Shown here: positions 1-12,841 of the stretch, in pieces
Layout of the letters: each line of letters starts with the position of its first letter
How positions within the stretch are numbered: position 1 is the stretch's first letter
Source: Spodoptera frugiperda
Lineage: Eukaryota; Arthropoda; Insecta; Lepidoptera; Noctuidae
Direction of reading: 5' to 3'
Assembly (NCBI RefSeq): GCF_023101765.2
Contig: NC_064237.1
Span: forward strand, 13,188,199 to 13,252,198
DNA: 64,000 nucleotides
Translations under genes and position numbers: made by a program
Notes under the pieces: model-generated
What the model was told of the DNA's origin: nothing
Database searches by the model: none
The model's input: the letters and a program-made list of their open reading frames with translations, nothing else

Positions 1-929
1 AAAGTTATGGAACACTTGGTCTAAGTGAATCTTAATATTCTAAATGAAATATCACAGCAGTGAGATCGATATGACACAGTGGCTAACTATTTGCACGTTA
101 TTTACACAAACATTTAACATAATGTTTGTAACGAGTCCCGCGGCGTTGACGTACAATCAAGTCGCATGCCCAGGCAAAGTAGAGCACGACGCTGCCAGCT
201 CTAAATTAAACCCAAAACTCTTGTCTCTCAGTCGAAATCACTTTGACAACAAACCTGATCTGCAGAAACACACGTATCACTGCTATAAGGATTTGCAATT
301 TTATCATCAAGGTGTTAAAGCTTTTTTTGGTCTGACCATGTCTTGGGTAGCAACAGATCTTATTATCAATCTTAGTCTGTCTGGGAGCATATGACTGGCG
401 GTGGAGTTTGCTCAGCCTTTTGGCGAACACTTGGCGTTTTTTGTGCCTGTTTGGCCTTTAATGGAGCCGGTTGATAATTTTATGGGGTACACAGTAAACA
501 CTCACGGTAATAAAACGAAAGATATTGGATTACTTGTTATAGTTATTACAATTATAAATCAAGTACTCAATGTTAAGTCCGTTTATTTGTCATTGATACA
601 TCGAAGAAAAACTGTATATCATTTTCAGCAGTGTAGTTATGTTGTTTCAGCAGTTTCTTTTTTCTATTCGAATGGGTGTACTTTTTAGCATTGTCAATAA
701 AAACAATAGACCCACTCTCATGGCTTTAATAATGAAATCCAAAATATACAGCCATAAATTCTTAGCTGTGTGAACACATCCACAACCCGTGCCTCCGGGC
801 TAGGAGCTTATGTAAACCTGTTTCAGACGAGATACCGTCCGCTCCGGTATTTTCGGGGCATCAATACAAACGATTCAATATAATTTAGCACTATTATGCG
901 CCAAGGTCCTTGCGACAGGACATGGGCCC

Positions 930-972
930 CACGTGCCGGCAACTGACTCACAGCTGACGTCACTCATATAAA
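930..972 (+). promoter_or_regulatory. Compact promoter-like cluster: E-box, AP-1, E-box, CRE, TATA
   Basis: Within 43 bp the sequence shows CACGTG (930-935), TGACTCA (944-950), CAGCTG (951-956), a perfect CRE TGACGTCA (955-962) and TATAAA (967-972), all in a conventional order for + strand transcription. A TCAG initiator-like motif lies at 1007-1010. The motifs are seen directly; promoter function is inference. Confidence 0.4.
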
Positions 973-1037
973 TACTTTATAGAATACTCTTGTAGTATTT
1001 TTTTGGTCAGCCATCCGTCCATTCATACGTCAATGGC

Positions 1038-1175
1038 ATGGGTCGTGCGGTGCTCGTATTGTGTGCAAATTGTTTGACAACTTCAGTCGATGGCTGCTGT
1101 CTCAAGGTGCGAATGGGGATCTGGGACACGATGGCAACTGTCTTGTTGCTAGGGAAAGGCAGTCGGCCCTCGTAA
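1038..1175 (+). CDS. Candidate 45-aa small ORF downstream of the promoter-like cluster
   Basis: An ATG at 1038 opens a 45-codon frame ending in TAA at 1173-1175. The N-terminus is MGRAVLVLCANC, a short hydrophobic stretch that could be a weak signal peptide. The product has four Cys in its first 21 residues, including an adjacent CC pair. It lies about 65 bp downstream of the TATAAA at 967. Another ATG at 1033 opens a 14-codon frame that overlaps it. On the opposite strand 1007-1225 is also open (72 codons) with no recognisable domain. I recognise no family for either frame. The interest is its position; it may be chance. Confidence 0.18.
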   Translation: MGRAVLVLCANCLTTSVDGCCLKVRMGIWDTMATVLLLGKGSRPS

Positions 1176-4100
1176 AACTGGTCCTTAAAAATCTTCCACT
1201 TGTTGTTAGACATTAAACCCATCAACGAGATGTACCTTTATGAATACAATACCTTTTGCGTCGTAAAACAGGAAGGATGTTCGTTACTAAAAGGGTTTTA
1301 ACTTCGCATAAATCAAATGATTTATGCTTATAGCATGTCGATCGGAATTTAAAGATTATAATCGAAACGGTATCAATCAACCACAAAACAGCCATTCATA
1401 AGCTCTGCTATCTAGTTCACCACCATTTATATAGATGGCGCTTTTATTAAATTTCAGTAACAAATGCTTTTCGCAAGAGTTAATGGTGCTTCTGACTCCG
1501 GCAAAGTAGACAAAGTAACACGATATACAAACTCGTCCCGATTGCCTTCTAGAATTTCTTCAGAGGTCGTTGCCTCATTTCCTTGCGTAGTGCAGGCTCC
1601 AGTGACTCACAATTTGGCATGCAAGCATTAACTGCTACTAGTGGAATGGTTTCCTCTTTCAGCAATGTTCCAAGTGGTTTTAACCACTATTTTCTTTCTA
1701 TTTAGACTGCCCTTAGTTGAATCTGCAAATATGTGCTTAAAGACCTAATTCCCACGACACATCCCGCTTGCTGTAAAAGTAGTTACTCTTTAATATTTCA
1801 CGGAATAAAATCGGAAATCCCTTTGAGTATCAGCAGAGATTAATTAAATGTTTTTACGAATGGTGCTCGGTACCGCAGACGGATCGATCTGCACACCGCC
1901 ATTTAATCAAGAGCCCGTTGATTGGATAGTCCACACTCCACACTCCACTGTATGTATGCAAATATTATAGGTACGTCACATCGCGTCATTGTTTACGTTT
2001 CACGTCTACGCAAATGTACTCTATTTCGGAATATTACACGTTTAATTTTATCTAGCACCGAAATAATTTTGTTTTGTAAATAATTGCACACCGATTCGCC
2101 ATTACTGCACATTTAGATAATGTATGATATTAAGAAACGGTGACGTGTTTTATTTATATGTAATTTACTAATTTTATTCTGTGATTTACCCATTCATCAT
2201 TAGTTTTGAAAAAAAAGGAACAATCATACCGAAAGATTTAACAAACCGATTGGATCGATAAAGATATTGTCAAAACAGTACGTAGAAACTCCATAAGACA
2301 CAGCAAGGTGACTGCAACAAAGTTTATTGTCCTAAATAAAAGAGTATCTGCGATAAGATTGAGATAGAACACACAATGTTACGTATTATCACATAAAGTC
2401 GGTTTAACATTTCGATTCACACACTGATAGAAATGATACAAAGCAATACCTATCTGACAAAACAAAATTCGTTCTTTGTACACGAGTAACAAAAGATATT
2501 TTTCTACAGATAAAAGATTTAGTTTCTGTTACATGACTTATTCTAGATATAAATACGGGATTTGAGAAAACTAGTGATGTATTTTCCAACAAAGAAATGT
2601 TTTATGAATCAGCCCTGGTAATTTTGTTTACTTTCGTTTACTTAATCATTCCAATTAATGAAGGCTTCAATTGACAAGACTTTCTAAATCGACGTAACGG
2701 TGGAAGATAAAAATAAAACTGATTTAATGCAAATCACGTTTCGCTATTAACGTTAAGTAAAGTCTTTCGGAGAGGAAATTTAATTAGCGACCACCTACCG
2801 TCATAATAAAGTAGGTAATCATATAAAAACAAGGCTCACAATATCCTCAGTGGAAATGCTGTCGGATCCGTAGTCTCCGTGTAATGAGGCTTCCTGCTCC
2901 CCGGGGAAGCACTAGATCTTGGAACTTTTCCATTAATCAGAACCGACATAAGAGGCTTAAAAATACAAAGCTTCCAACCCTATTTCCTCTCCTGCCTTAA
3001 ATAAAAAAACGTAGCATATTTGCCGGAAAAATTACCACCTAATAGAGCACCTATCTGCAGCGATAAAAGAGGAGATAATTAAAGGAGCTTGTGAAGTATT
3101 TCCTTACTTCGCAATCAATAACGTCCGATTCTGAGACTTCAAAGTTCCCAACGATAGGAATAGAAGCAATGAAAGCTTTTCCCACTTGTACGTCTGTGCC
3201 ACTGACATGGACTTAATTGGATGTTGCTAGCCTTTGAGATTCTTGTTTGCAAGATGGCGGATTTTTCTTTGTGGCCACACTTTTCCTCTTGGGTCTTAGA
3301 TGGGATTGGATGCAACGGTTGCTTGCAATAAGTTTAAAGCTTAAGTCAAAGAAACACGATAGATTTATAGAAGCCGTTTTATCAAATATTTTACGTTGTT
3401 TTTGCAGTCAGGTACGGTGTTTACTCCGGCCATGAATAATTCATCCAAGTAATTATCTGTTTCAATGCGGCTTTGAGAGCTCTTCGGTCAATTTATTCGA
3501 TCCTTAGGCTTCATTGATTATGTAATCTGTAATCCATTTCCAATCAATCAGGATGTTGATAACTTTATAGGGTGTGCGTATACTTGCGAACCTTCTAGGC
3601 CCTCCTAGATAATAAGGCCTACATCATACATATTAATAAGATTTTAACTAATGATTGAGTCACACTGGCACACATTGACGCGGCGTGGGCCCTGTTATGA
3701 CGTCACCCACGTATCATTACTTACGCACACAGCATACGGTTATCACTTATCAGTATCGCAAATAAGTATGACGTACGCATGTTAAAAATGTATTTAGGTG
3801 AAAATTATATTAGTATTACGTATGTATATTTGATTATGATGGAAAAGTTGGCTATTTTCGAGTATGCCTAAAGATTATCTGCTTGTTACTAAGCTCAAAT
3901 GCTATGAGTTTATCTTTGAGTTTCTATTAATATCCAATTTATCATCTAATAATCAAAAACGAGTGTGAATAAATATTGTTTTTGAATTTTGCTTCTCATT
4001 TACATTTTCTAGTAAAGTGCCAACACAGCTGTTTACAATCAGATGAATCATACGATATTTTTCAAATGTCATATTAATCATAGTTACATAAATATGATTA

Positions 4101-6174
4101 GCTGTCTAACAAATTGAATCAAAACAGTAGTTAAATTAAATGCTAGGGACGTAACTCGAAACTTAGTTTCTGGTCTAATTTCATTTACATTTCTGCCTTT
4201 GAATAAAACATATTCATGAACTATGATGTTTCATTCAATTAGCTCCTCGTGGCTGGCCATCTCTAGATGTAATCCAAGTAGACATAACCTCGTTTAGATG
4301 TAGTCGGTAAAGCTGGGCGTTAGCTGTCTAGTTTGAAGAAATAGTGGCTAATATGCTTCATGTTTTATGGAAATGATTAAGGTATTTTTTTCTTTATACT
4401 TCTCTTTCTTTATTTTTGAATAATGTACAAATGCATCGTTCTGGCTACACGTGTCTCCTTCAACGCCATATTATAGCTATACATGGTTGGGTCAAGAATG
4501 CCGTATGAAATCCCTTTCATGTTTCCCTAGGACCTCAAAATCGTAAAAAGATCAAAGGTCCCCTTTTGGCATGTAAATAACTTTACTTTTATCGTACCTT
4601 CTTACATTGTAGACTTGAGAGGTAGCACCAGTAATGTACTGAAGCTTTTATAAAGAACATCCAACATAGATCTCAGTGCTTACGAATCCATAAACTTGAA
4701 TAATACTCACAAACCAAAGCAAGATTCGCAATAATTCTACAAAAGTCAACTCTAAGTAAATATTGCTAGAGTTTAGATTGCAACGTTTACTCTAGCAGGA
4801 CAAACAGGATTCAATTTATACGGCTAAAGGACGACGATGGACAAACACGTTGGCCATGTAAATACATAGGGTTGTCTCGGGATTCCATATTTTACGACCG
4901 TTATTTTAAATGCTAATTTTGATGAGCTTGTTTTCGCGTTTTGGCTAGACTGTAGAATACATATTAGGAACACTCAAGTATACGCTTTTAGAATGAAATA
5001 GACACTCAATCTTATTGAATAGCTTGATAAAAATACAGAAACAGTACTTGTCTTGTATTCTTTGCTTACAAGAGAACATTTTATTGTGTTGCTAAAAAGC
5101 TTCAAAAGACAAGGAAAATCTGCCCCAACCCTTACAAGTAAGCATTACAGTCGGCAATCTGGAGCTACAGACAGTTGGGATTACCCACACAAACAACTAC
5201 GTGTAGCGTGTATCCACGAGGCACACACACAGACGCAAGTGAGGCTCCGTTTGGTATCGGAGGCAGTCCATCATGATTATGTTTATGTGGAATGTCTGCG
5301 GATTCGAATGGGGTTTTATGACCAATAATAATATATTGAATGAGGAAGCAATGGATATGCTGTTTTGCTTATCCAAAGTGATGAAGTGGATGTAATGTTT
5401 CTTTAATACACAACCAACGAAGAACTTTTAAAGACTTTATATTATTAAAGACGTCAACTAATACTAATATTTGATGTCTTTTTGCAGAAATAGTATCTGT
5501 AGACTTAAGTCTCTGTCGTTTAAAACCCATTTGTAATAGTTCATACGCTAGTGTTTTACATTACTGCTGCAAACAGTTACTCTGGTCTAATACGTATAAA
5601 AGTACTCACAGTTCTAAAACAAAAATGTATTGTTGCGTGTCTCGCATTTTTCCGACAGCCGATATATTTTCAAGTGCGTGTATTTCAGGGCCAGGTTCAG
5701 ATTGAACGACATTTACATCGGAAAACTATAAATTTACCGGTAATAGGTTCTTTATTCGGTAAAAACTTGATGGCCCGGTTCCGAATCGATAGTATTGGAT
5801 TTGAGTGGGACTGTTTTCATTTCCCACAGTCGATGAAGGAGACATTTTGTGATGAGGATTTGAAATCTCCCGATAGATTTCGATGACGATAGCCAGCCTG
5901 TCTAAGTAGACTAGCCCCTACACAGGAAATAGTGTGCACAAGTGTGTGCGCAAACACAGGTGCATAGATGAGGATTAATTTAAAACTTAATAATAAGGTC
6001 ATAATTTTCACTATTTTTAGCTGTTTAACAAGTGATAATCCTAAACAGTAACAGCACAAGCTCAATGATCCTTCTGCCATTAACAATCTCGCTGAAACCT
6101 TCCAATTTCCTCGTAAAGGGCAACTCGGTTTACCAACAAAATTCGTTCCGTTTAAATTGGGTGTAACTCGTGTT

Positions 6175-6345
6175 TTACTAAACATAAGCCTACATACCCC
6201 GGCGTCGGTGCGCGTGGGTAACGCAGTCTGGCGCTGGGGGTGGCGTCTTCGGGAGGCGTGACCTTGGAGGGCGACGACCGCGCTGACGTCACCGGCCTCC
6301 CCGCACCCCCGCCTGCTTCCTGCCTGCTTGTTGCCAACCGGCATG
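6175..6345. promoter_or_regulatory. GC-rich island with a CRE site in the FoxK upstream region
   Basis: This about 170-bp block is strikingly GC- and CpG-rich against AT-rich surroundings and contains a perfect TGACGTCA at 6284-6291. A 175-codon frame on the minus strand (5817-6344) runs through it but leads into ordinary AT-rich sequence and shows no domain. I read the block as a possible regulatory island or unannotated 5' exon and promoter, not as protein coding. Confidence 0.3.
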
Positions 6346-9300
6346 GCGTGTACTCGCGAAATATTTGGTTTGTAGGTTACTCGGGGACGACTTAGTAGGG
6401 TGCTGTTTTGCCGTTTTACATGTTATTATACCCCGTGACTAATTTATGTGTTATTTTGTTGCAGGTATGTTTGGCGTTTTGGCGTTTTGAGGGAGTATTT
6501 TAACCATCTTACGTACCAGACTGAAAATACAGGTAAAATACACGAGGCTAACAATATATTCATAAGTACCCTGGAACAAGCTGTAAGAAGTTTTAATTAA
6601 AGATTTTTCCTCGTAACCGTACTAAAAGAAAATCTTTTTAAGACTACCTAAATTTTCCTGGAGCCTAAAGGTATAATAAGAAAATAGCAATCCTAAAATA
6701 ACTTAGCTGTAATCTTGAGAACAAGCTAGCCCAGATTTATAGTAAATAGAATATTATAACGAAATGGAAACTTCGTGTGCTATCAGATTTGTAGGATCGT
6801 TGATCAAATGGTTATGACCTAAACCTTCCCAGGACTTTTGTACAACATTCTACACAAATGTATGTCGACGTGCATTGACACACGCTTTAAAAACGATAAT
6901 TCAGAGGCTGCACTCGTCCGTTGGTCACCAACCCGCTTGCCAAGTGCGATTACAAACACATAATCCCTGCCAAGATGGATCGGTGTTGCGATTTATACAA
7001 AAGCCTCTCTGGCTTATGTCCACAAGGGCTACCCGTACACTACGACCTATGACTGCCTCTGACCCATTTCTGCTAATCCCCTCGTCTTCACGCTATTGTT
7101 CGTTGGGGTATAACCGAACGTGGCTCCGAATTAGATGGTCCACTGATTCATACCTCTACAGAAATAAAACTGAGAGGGGAGTTTATTAAAGCCTTTCAAG
7201 CCGTTCCGATACCTTTGAAGAGAAAATTTCAGCTTGTAATAAAACATCTCCCTGTAATGATCCCTCTTCATGAAACTTATGCCTAGTCCCTGGATGTACG
7301 TGTTACAGGCGCTCGCATTAACATGAATTTATTTCACATCTCTCTGAGGGCACGGTTATACGCTTAATTAAGTATTCTGTGAAAGCCCGACGAAGGAAAA
7401 TATTCCGAGCAAACATGGTCTTAATAAACGGGTAAGGGTGTGTGCATACTAGGTTACACACACTCCAGAACTTAGATGTTTGTCCTGTGTAACTTGTAAG
7501 TTAGATACACGTGCTTGTTGTCGTTAATTCACAATAGCCGATGTGTACGCGTCTTAAAGCTGCCAATAGAGAGCCGGAAGTCACACGTTTTCCCTCGGAT
7601 ATTAGTAAACTTCGACAAGTATAAGAAAATGGCAATATTGGCCGGTCGCTTATTGAAGCAATGCTGGAGAATGTTAATACACATCCATATTTATAGAGTA
7701 ACTAACATCAATAAGGAAATATTTTCTATTATATCGCCTAATTGATAGGCAGTACTAAAGTATTGCTTATGTCAAGTTCAACTTATTACAGCTAGTTGCT
7801 ATGAAAAAAAAAGCTGGGGTCTAGAAATAAGTATAACCAATAGATATTTTTATTAACTAATATTAATTGTTTACGTATTTCAATTACAAATCAATCAACA
7901 CCTCTTTACTACAATCAAATACACATTCCCCATTTATTTACCAGACGTTCCCAAAATAGTACAAAACAATTCTCGGAGTGAGAAACCTCCAAGTATTTTT
8001 CATACTTGCAGAAACTTCAAAACAGGTTGAAGTCTTATGAATGCGTAAACTCGTTTCCACTCAGACTCTCAGACATAACAAGAAAGTTTCCCGGCCCAGA
8101 ATTGTGACACAATACGTAATTGCTACTTCTGTTTTAGGAAACTTCTCGATAATCGTGTTTTTATTTTCTTCCTAACAATTTTTCAAGTTACCATAACACG
8201 CCAAATTCTTGTTTGTTCCTTGAATTGGCTCACAGTCTGTATATTTTTCCATTTTTATTAATATTTCCATTTTTTTATCTGGTTTTCGTTATTTTGTATT
8301 GCCTAAGTGTGAATACTTAAATCACTTTACTAATTCCTATATTCGTCGTATTGATCGTAGCGAGATGTCTTATAGCCTCGATAAATTGACTATGCAACAT
8401 AAAAAGATTTATGCAACTCGGACCAGTAGTTCCGGAGACTAGCACGTTCAAACAAACAAACTCTTCAGATGATGTACCTTTGATAAGCTTACATAAAACT
8501 TTTTCTTTGAAAAATGTTTTGTTGATAGATACATATTAAGAGTCATAACTCTAGAACTAAAGACCGGCAGACAGATTTCGTTTATGGAACATTGTTGTGA
8601 AAATCTCAAATATACCATTCTCTAATTCTAAACTAAAGCTAAAATAGCACTTGCGATTATTGCCAATTTTAGTGAAGTCATGGTTTACTCCCTGTGTCAA
8701 AACTCTTCACTAATTTGTCACCATTATTTCCTTGGTACATAATGTGAACCCGCGTCACCCTTTTAGCATAATAACCACCCAGGCCACGTGTCGATTTATC
8801 TACTTCAAAATAAATATACCCTCAACATTAAAGCCACTCACTCGCAAAAAATAACACGTCGTTTGTCAAGAATTTACCCTCAAAATAAGTTGTCATTCTA
8901 CCCCGAAATTTGCATAACTTGGTCTACATGTGAGTCAGATTGTTCAGAAGTGCAACCCCTCGGGGTTTACAGGTAGTGACTAACTTTAGAACGTTAAGGA
9001 CCCTCCTGGCTCTGTCTGAATACTTCGTAATTGCTGGTCATTATTACGATAAACTTCCTCCTCAGCATATATTGTTTTGATAAGTTTATGATCTTATACT
9101 CTATGTGACGCGTCTTGAATGGATCTCATCAGATGACAGGTCTACGCAACGAAAGGAAATTGATGATTTATTTATGTAGACACACAGAATAAGAAAAAAA
9201 AAAACGTATCAAAAGTTCGAAGTTCAATGTAAATCTCTTATATCATATACTGTTTGAAACGTCTTTAATTTCCGCTACAAAAATACGCCGACAAACTTAA

Positions 9301-12300
9301 CATAAAAGGAAACATGATTTAACTCCTACGCTCAGTTTTCCACAGGAAACTTCCGAAATGTTTGTTGTAAATGAAACAAATCATTGTGTTCTATTATGAA
9401 ACAACAATATAGTGCAAAAATGTCCTTGTTCTCGCTCTATTTTGGGAGACTCGACACGCGGTCTTATTTACGCCGACAACTTATCTCAGAAATAATTCCG
9501 TAGTAATAATCCCTGTCTCTAGATTAATGAGGGTTTTCTGTTTGGATATCAGAAATCTTTAGGTATCTTATTAATGAACGTCTGATATAGTTTCTGCGGT
9601 GAAGTGGTCCTTCAATATTCTTGGAATTGAAGCCATTTTGAAGGGCGATGAGGACGAAATAGTCTATTTATACGAAACCCAGACTCGGTGACTCATTTCA
9701 GAAATAGGATTCCTAATAACTTCTGGGCCTAAGGATAATGAATGAGTACTTGCCACACAATTCATGATGTGACTACATAAATATATAAGAAACGTGTCTC
9801 CTCTTTTATGTTTGTGTGTCCATATTGATCTTTCCTTATTGACCTTTAAAAATAAGACGAGGAAAACACAAGTTCCCTGTCCGAATTCCCTTAGCAACAT
9901 GAGGATAACTGTCAACATGAGTGGTTCAATATTATATCGGTTAATATAGAAGAACAGTGTATCGCTTGATGGAGGAGTTGGGGTTACGTCGGAGTTTATT
10001 ATGAGATTGTTTCCCATGGATATGTCCGTGAGGGATTTCGTTGAACTTGGAACTGTTTTGGTCCGTTCTTTGTAAACATTATCTTGTTTATGTTCTGGTT
10101 TGATTAGTATTCGTTTATTTTTATACAGAAAGAATTCAATATATCTAGAATGTAGATGTTTTATATTATTGTGGACCCAAATCATTTCTGACAAAACATC
10201 GACGTATTGACGGATATACCAAAGCTCCAACAGTTCGTTTGACCCAGACTACCGCACAAACTCACCGTCTATTTTCGCCAGACATTTGCCTGAACGACCA
10301 CAAAAAATATTTCTATAACCCAGCCTAATAACATAGTGTGTTAGTCCGTCTCAATTCCATACTTCGAACACTATTTTGTAATTCAGTCGGTTTATACTGA
10401 AAGGGCACGGGGTGAAGGACGCCTGTTATGCTGGGAAATCGACGATCGATACTTTGTCTGTTGCCTGCTCATGCAAATATCTACCTTGTGTGTTCCCGGT
10501 AAAGTTTAATTTCCTCGTGTTACGTAAAATGTTGACCTGTTGGTTGCGACGTGTTCCGACTGCGAACTCCTTCAATTTTGAACGACGGCGCTTATTATAA
10601 ACGTTTGGCAACTTGTTGGCGATGACAAGGGATGTTGGGTGCATGCGGGGCGCGGGCAACTTCGCCCATATTTATGTCACAAGTCTGTGAGTAGGCGGAA
10701 GATAACTTCGGTCGGAGTACAAGACGCTGGCGTCAGAAGCAGCTGCTCTGTAACTCAGTCAAGGGAAATGGGTTAAGTAGTTTCGTGTTTGTTGCGGCCG
10801 TACTCTTGGTCTAACGTACATAGTATGTTATTGCTGCTTTGCATTTTACGACACTTAATTTTATATTTCTGTATTATTTCTATTCGATGCCAAAGTTTTT
10901 AGCCATTATGTAGGCTTATTATTCAGTCTTTGAAATCTTCGGGAAATTACGGAATAGGAAGTATGATTTTGGTAAGAATATAATTCTGGGAAAACATTAT
11001 TAAGTACATTTTACCTATCGAAAAAAAGTTATTTTTTATTCGAGGAAATCAGCTCAGAAACGTTACTATTTATGGAACTAGGAAAAAGATTCAGCGAATC
11101 TCGAGCTTTCCTGTTTCCTTTATCTCTGGAAGCGTGTAACCTCCGACTACAATTTCTACAGTATTGTACCTACAAAGTCGGTTTCCCAGGAATTCGCACA
11201 AATCCAGATCTCTGGTAGTACCTACAATTTGATGTAGGGTTTAACAATAGTACTTTGTTGGACTGCCGAGAATGCTGACACAAGTCGTGTTCAGCTGACG
11301 AAGGTCTCAGCTCCCCAACTTTAGGATACTTCAACTCATGTAGGTGGTTCTAAATATGTTTGTCCGTGTTGTCGAGATTTCATAATTCTGCTCTAGTTAT
11401 CAATAGCAGTTTATTTTTCGTGTAGGCGACGATTGATTGACAAGAGTATAATAATATTTGTTTAGTTACAAATATGATATTCAGTGTCTCTAGCTTTCTA
11501 TTTATTAATGTAGGCGGCGCGGCGGGATGATAATGTATTCGGTAATAGGAGTACCCGACCTTGAACCCTGGAATTATCGTATATTCTTGCGTCATAGCTT
11601 GGTCACAAGTTTATTTCATGTACAATGAGATTGTGCTGACCGATGTTGTCCTAGTAGTTACATTATTTTGAGTAAAGTAACTTCAAGTTATTTTAGAACT
11701 TAACACCACCAAAATTTCAATTTCAAAAACACGTGATAAATAAATATAGCGTGTCTAATTACGAGTGCGGCATTTTAGTCGCAGCGATAATCGCAGATGT
11801 GCGTGGGTTCTTACGGTGTTGTAAACAAGCGTGAGACTATTGATTTCTTGCGAGCTCGGCCGCGCTGCGACAAACATTACCGGCTGTTTGTTTGTTATTT
11901 TTGTTTTCTACCAACATTTTTTCCCCTTTTCGGTTTGGGTGGCAATTCTACTTAGTCTGATTGGCTGGAACATTTGAAACTGCGACAAACATTCATGTTT
12001 GTTGTGTTATTGTTAACGGCTTACATCACGTCATGTGTTCGGGCCGTGATTGGACCGTTTTATGTCGCTTCCTCTCCAGTTTTTATTATGAGCTGACCTC
12101 GCAGTGTTCCCAAATAAAATATTTTAAACCCAGTCATATTGTGCATGTTGTGTTCAACATTTTACTGTTTAGATCCACCCCCAGATTATGCAAACAACTC
12201 CCTTATAGCACGCGGACAGAACTAATTGTACACTTGCTTTTACACTCATTATTTTATTCCCCCTTCATCATTCATGCGACTGTGTTTTAAGGGGAGATCC

Positions 12301-12754
12301 TTATTCAGTAAAACCGAACGGTTTTTAAGGGTCATAATAATGACATGAATCTATGCACCCTCCTCTCAGCCCTTGGCGGGCTAAAGTAACAATTTTTGAG
12401 GACTTTTGAGTACCGCTCTCGTGACCTCAATTCTTGCTACCCTCACTTCATAAGCGACATGAATATATCATTCCTCAATTGTATTTATATGTGCAAATTG
12501 TACTGTAGCTTGGATACGGACGGCGCCAATGTTATTGTAATGATAACGCGTTGACGACGGTATCAGTGGTATCATTAACGCAGTAACGCTTTATCTATGT
12601 GATAAAATTTGTTAGGATATGCTTTGTTCGGCCTTTTTATAGCTTCTAAGCTCTGATTATGGTATTTTTGATCGGTGTCGATGATGCACCTACTGTTTGT
12701 TTTGATAGATGTTCGATGTTATCGTGTTGGACATTTTCAAGGATATTTTTAGAT

Positions 12755-12824
12755 TACCACTGTCGCTGATCGCTTACCATCAGGTGATCCATCGGCCCGT
12801 TTGCCTCTTATTCCATAAAAATAA
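12755..12824 (+). repeat. Relic of a dispersed moth repeat (CGCTTACCATCAGGTGATCC type)
   Basis: It shares the block CGCTTACCATCAGGTGATCC followed by a GCCCGTTTGCC segment with the copies at 19290-19436, 41011-41128 and, inverted, 52628-52735 and 60160-60420. It is the only clear interspersed repeat recognised in the first 18.6 kb. Confidence 0.6.
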
Positions 12825-12841
12825 ATTAGAACTCTGCGTTT

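Noticed and set aside
5817..6344. 175-codon minus-strand open frame through the GC-rich island
   Set aside because: Half GC-rich island, half AT-rich random sequence; no domain, and another minus-strand frame also spans the island, as expected of low stop density.
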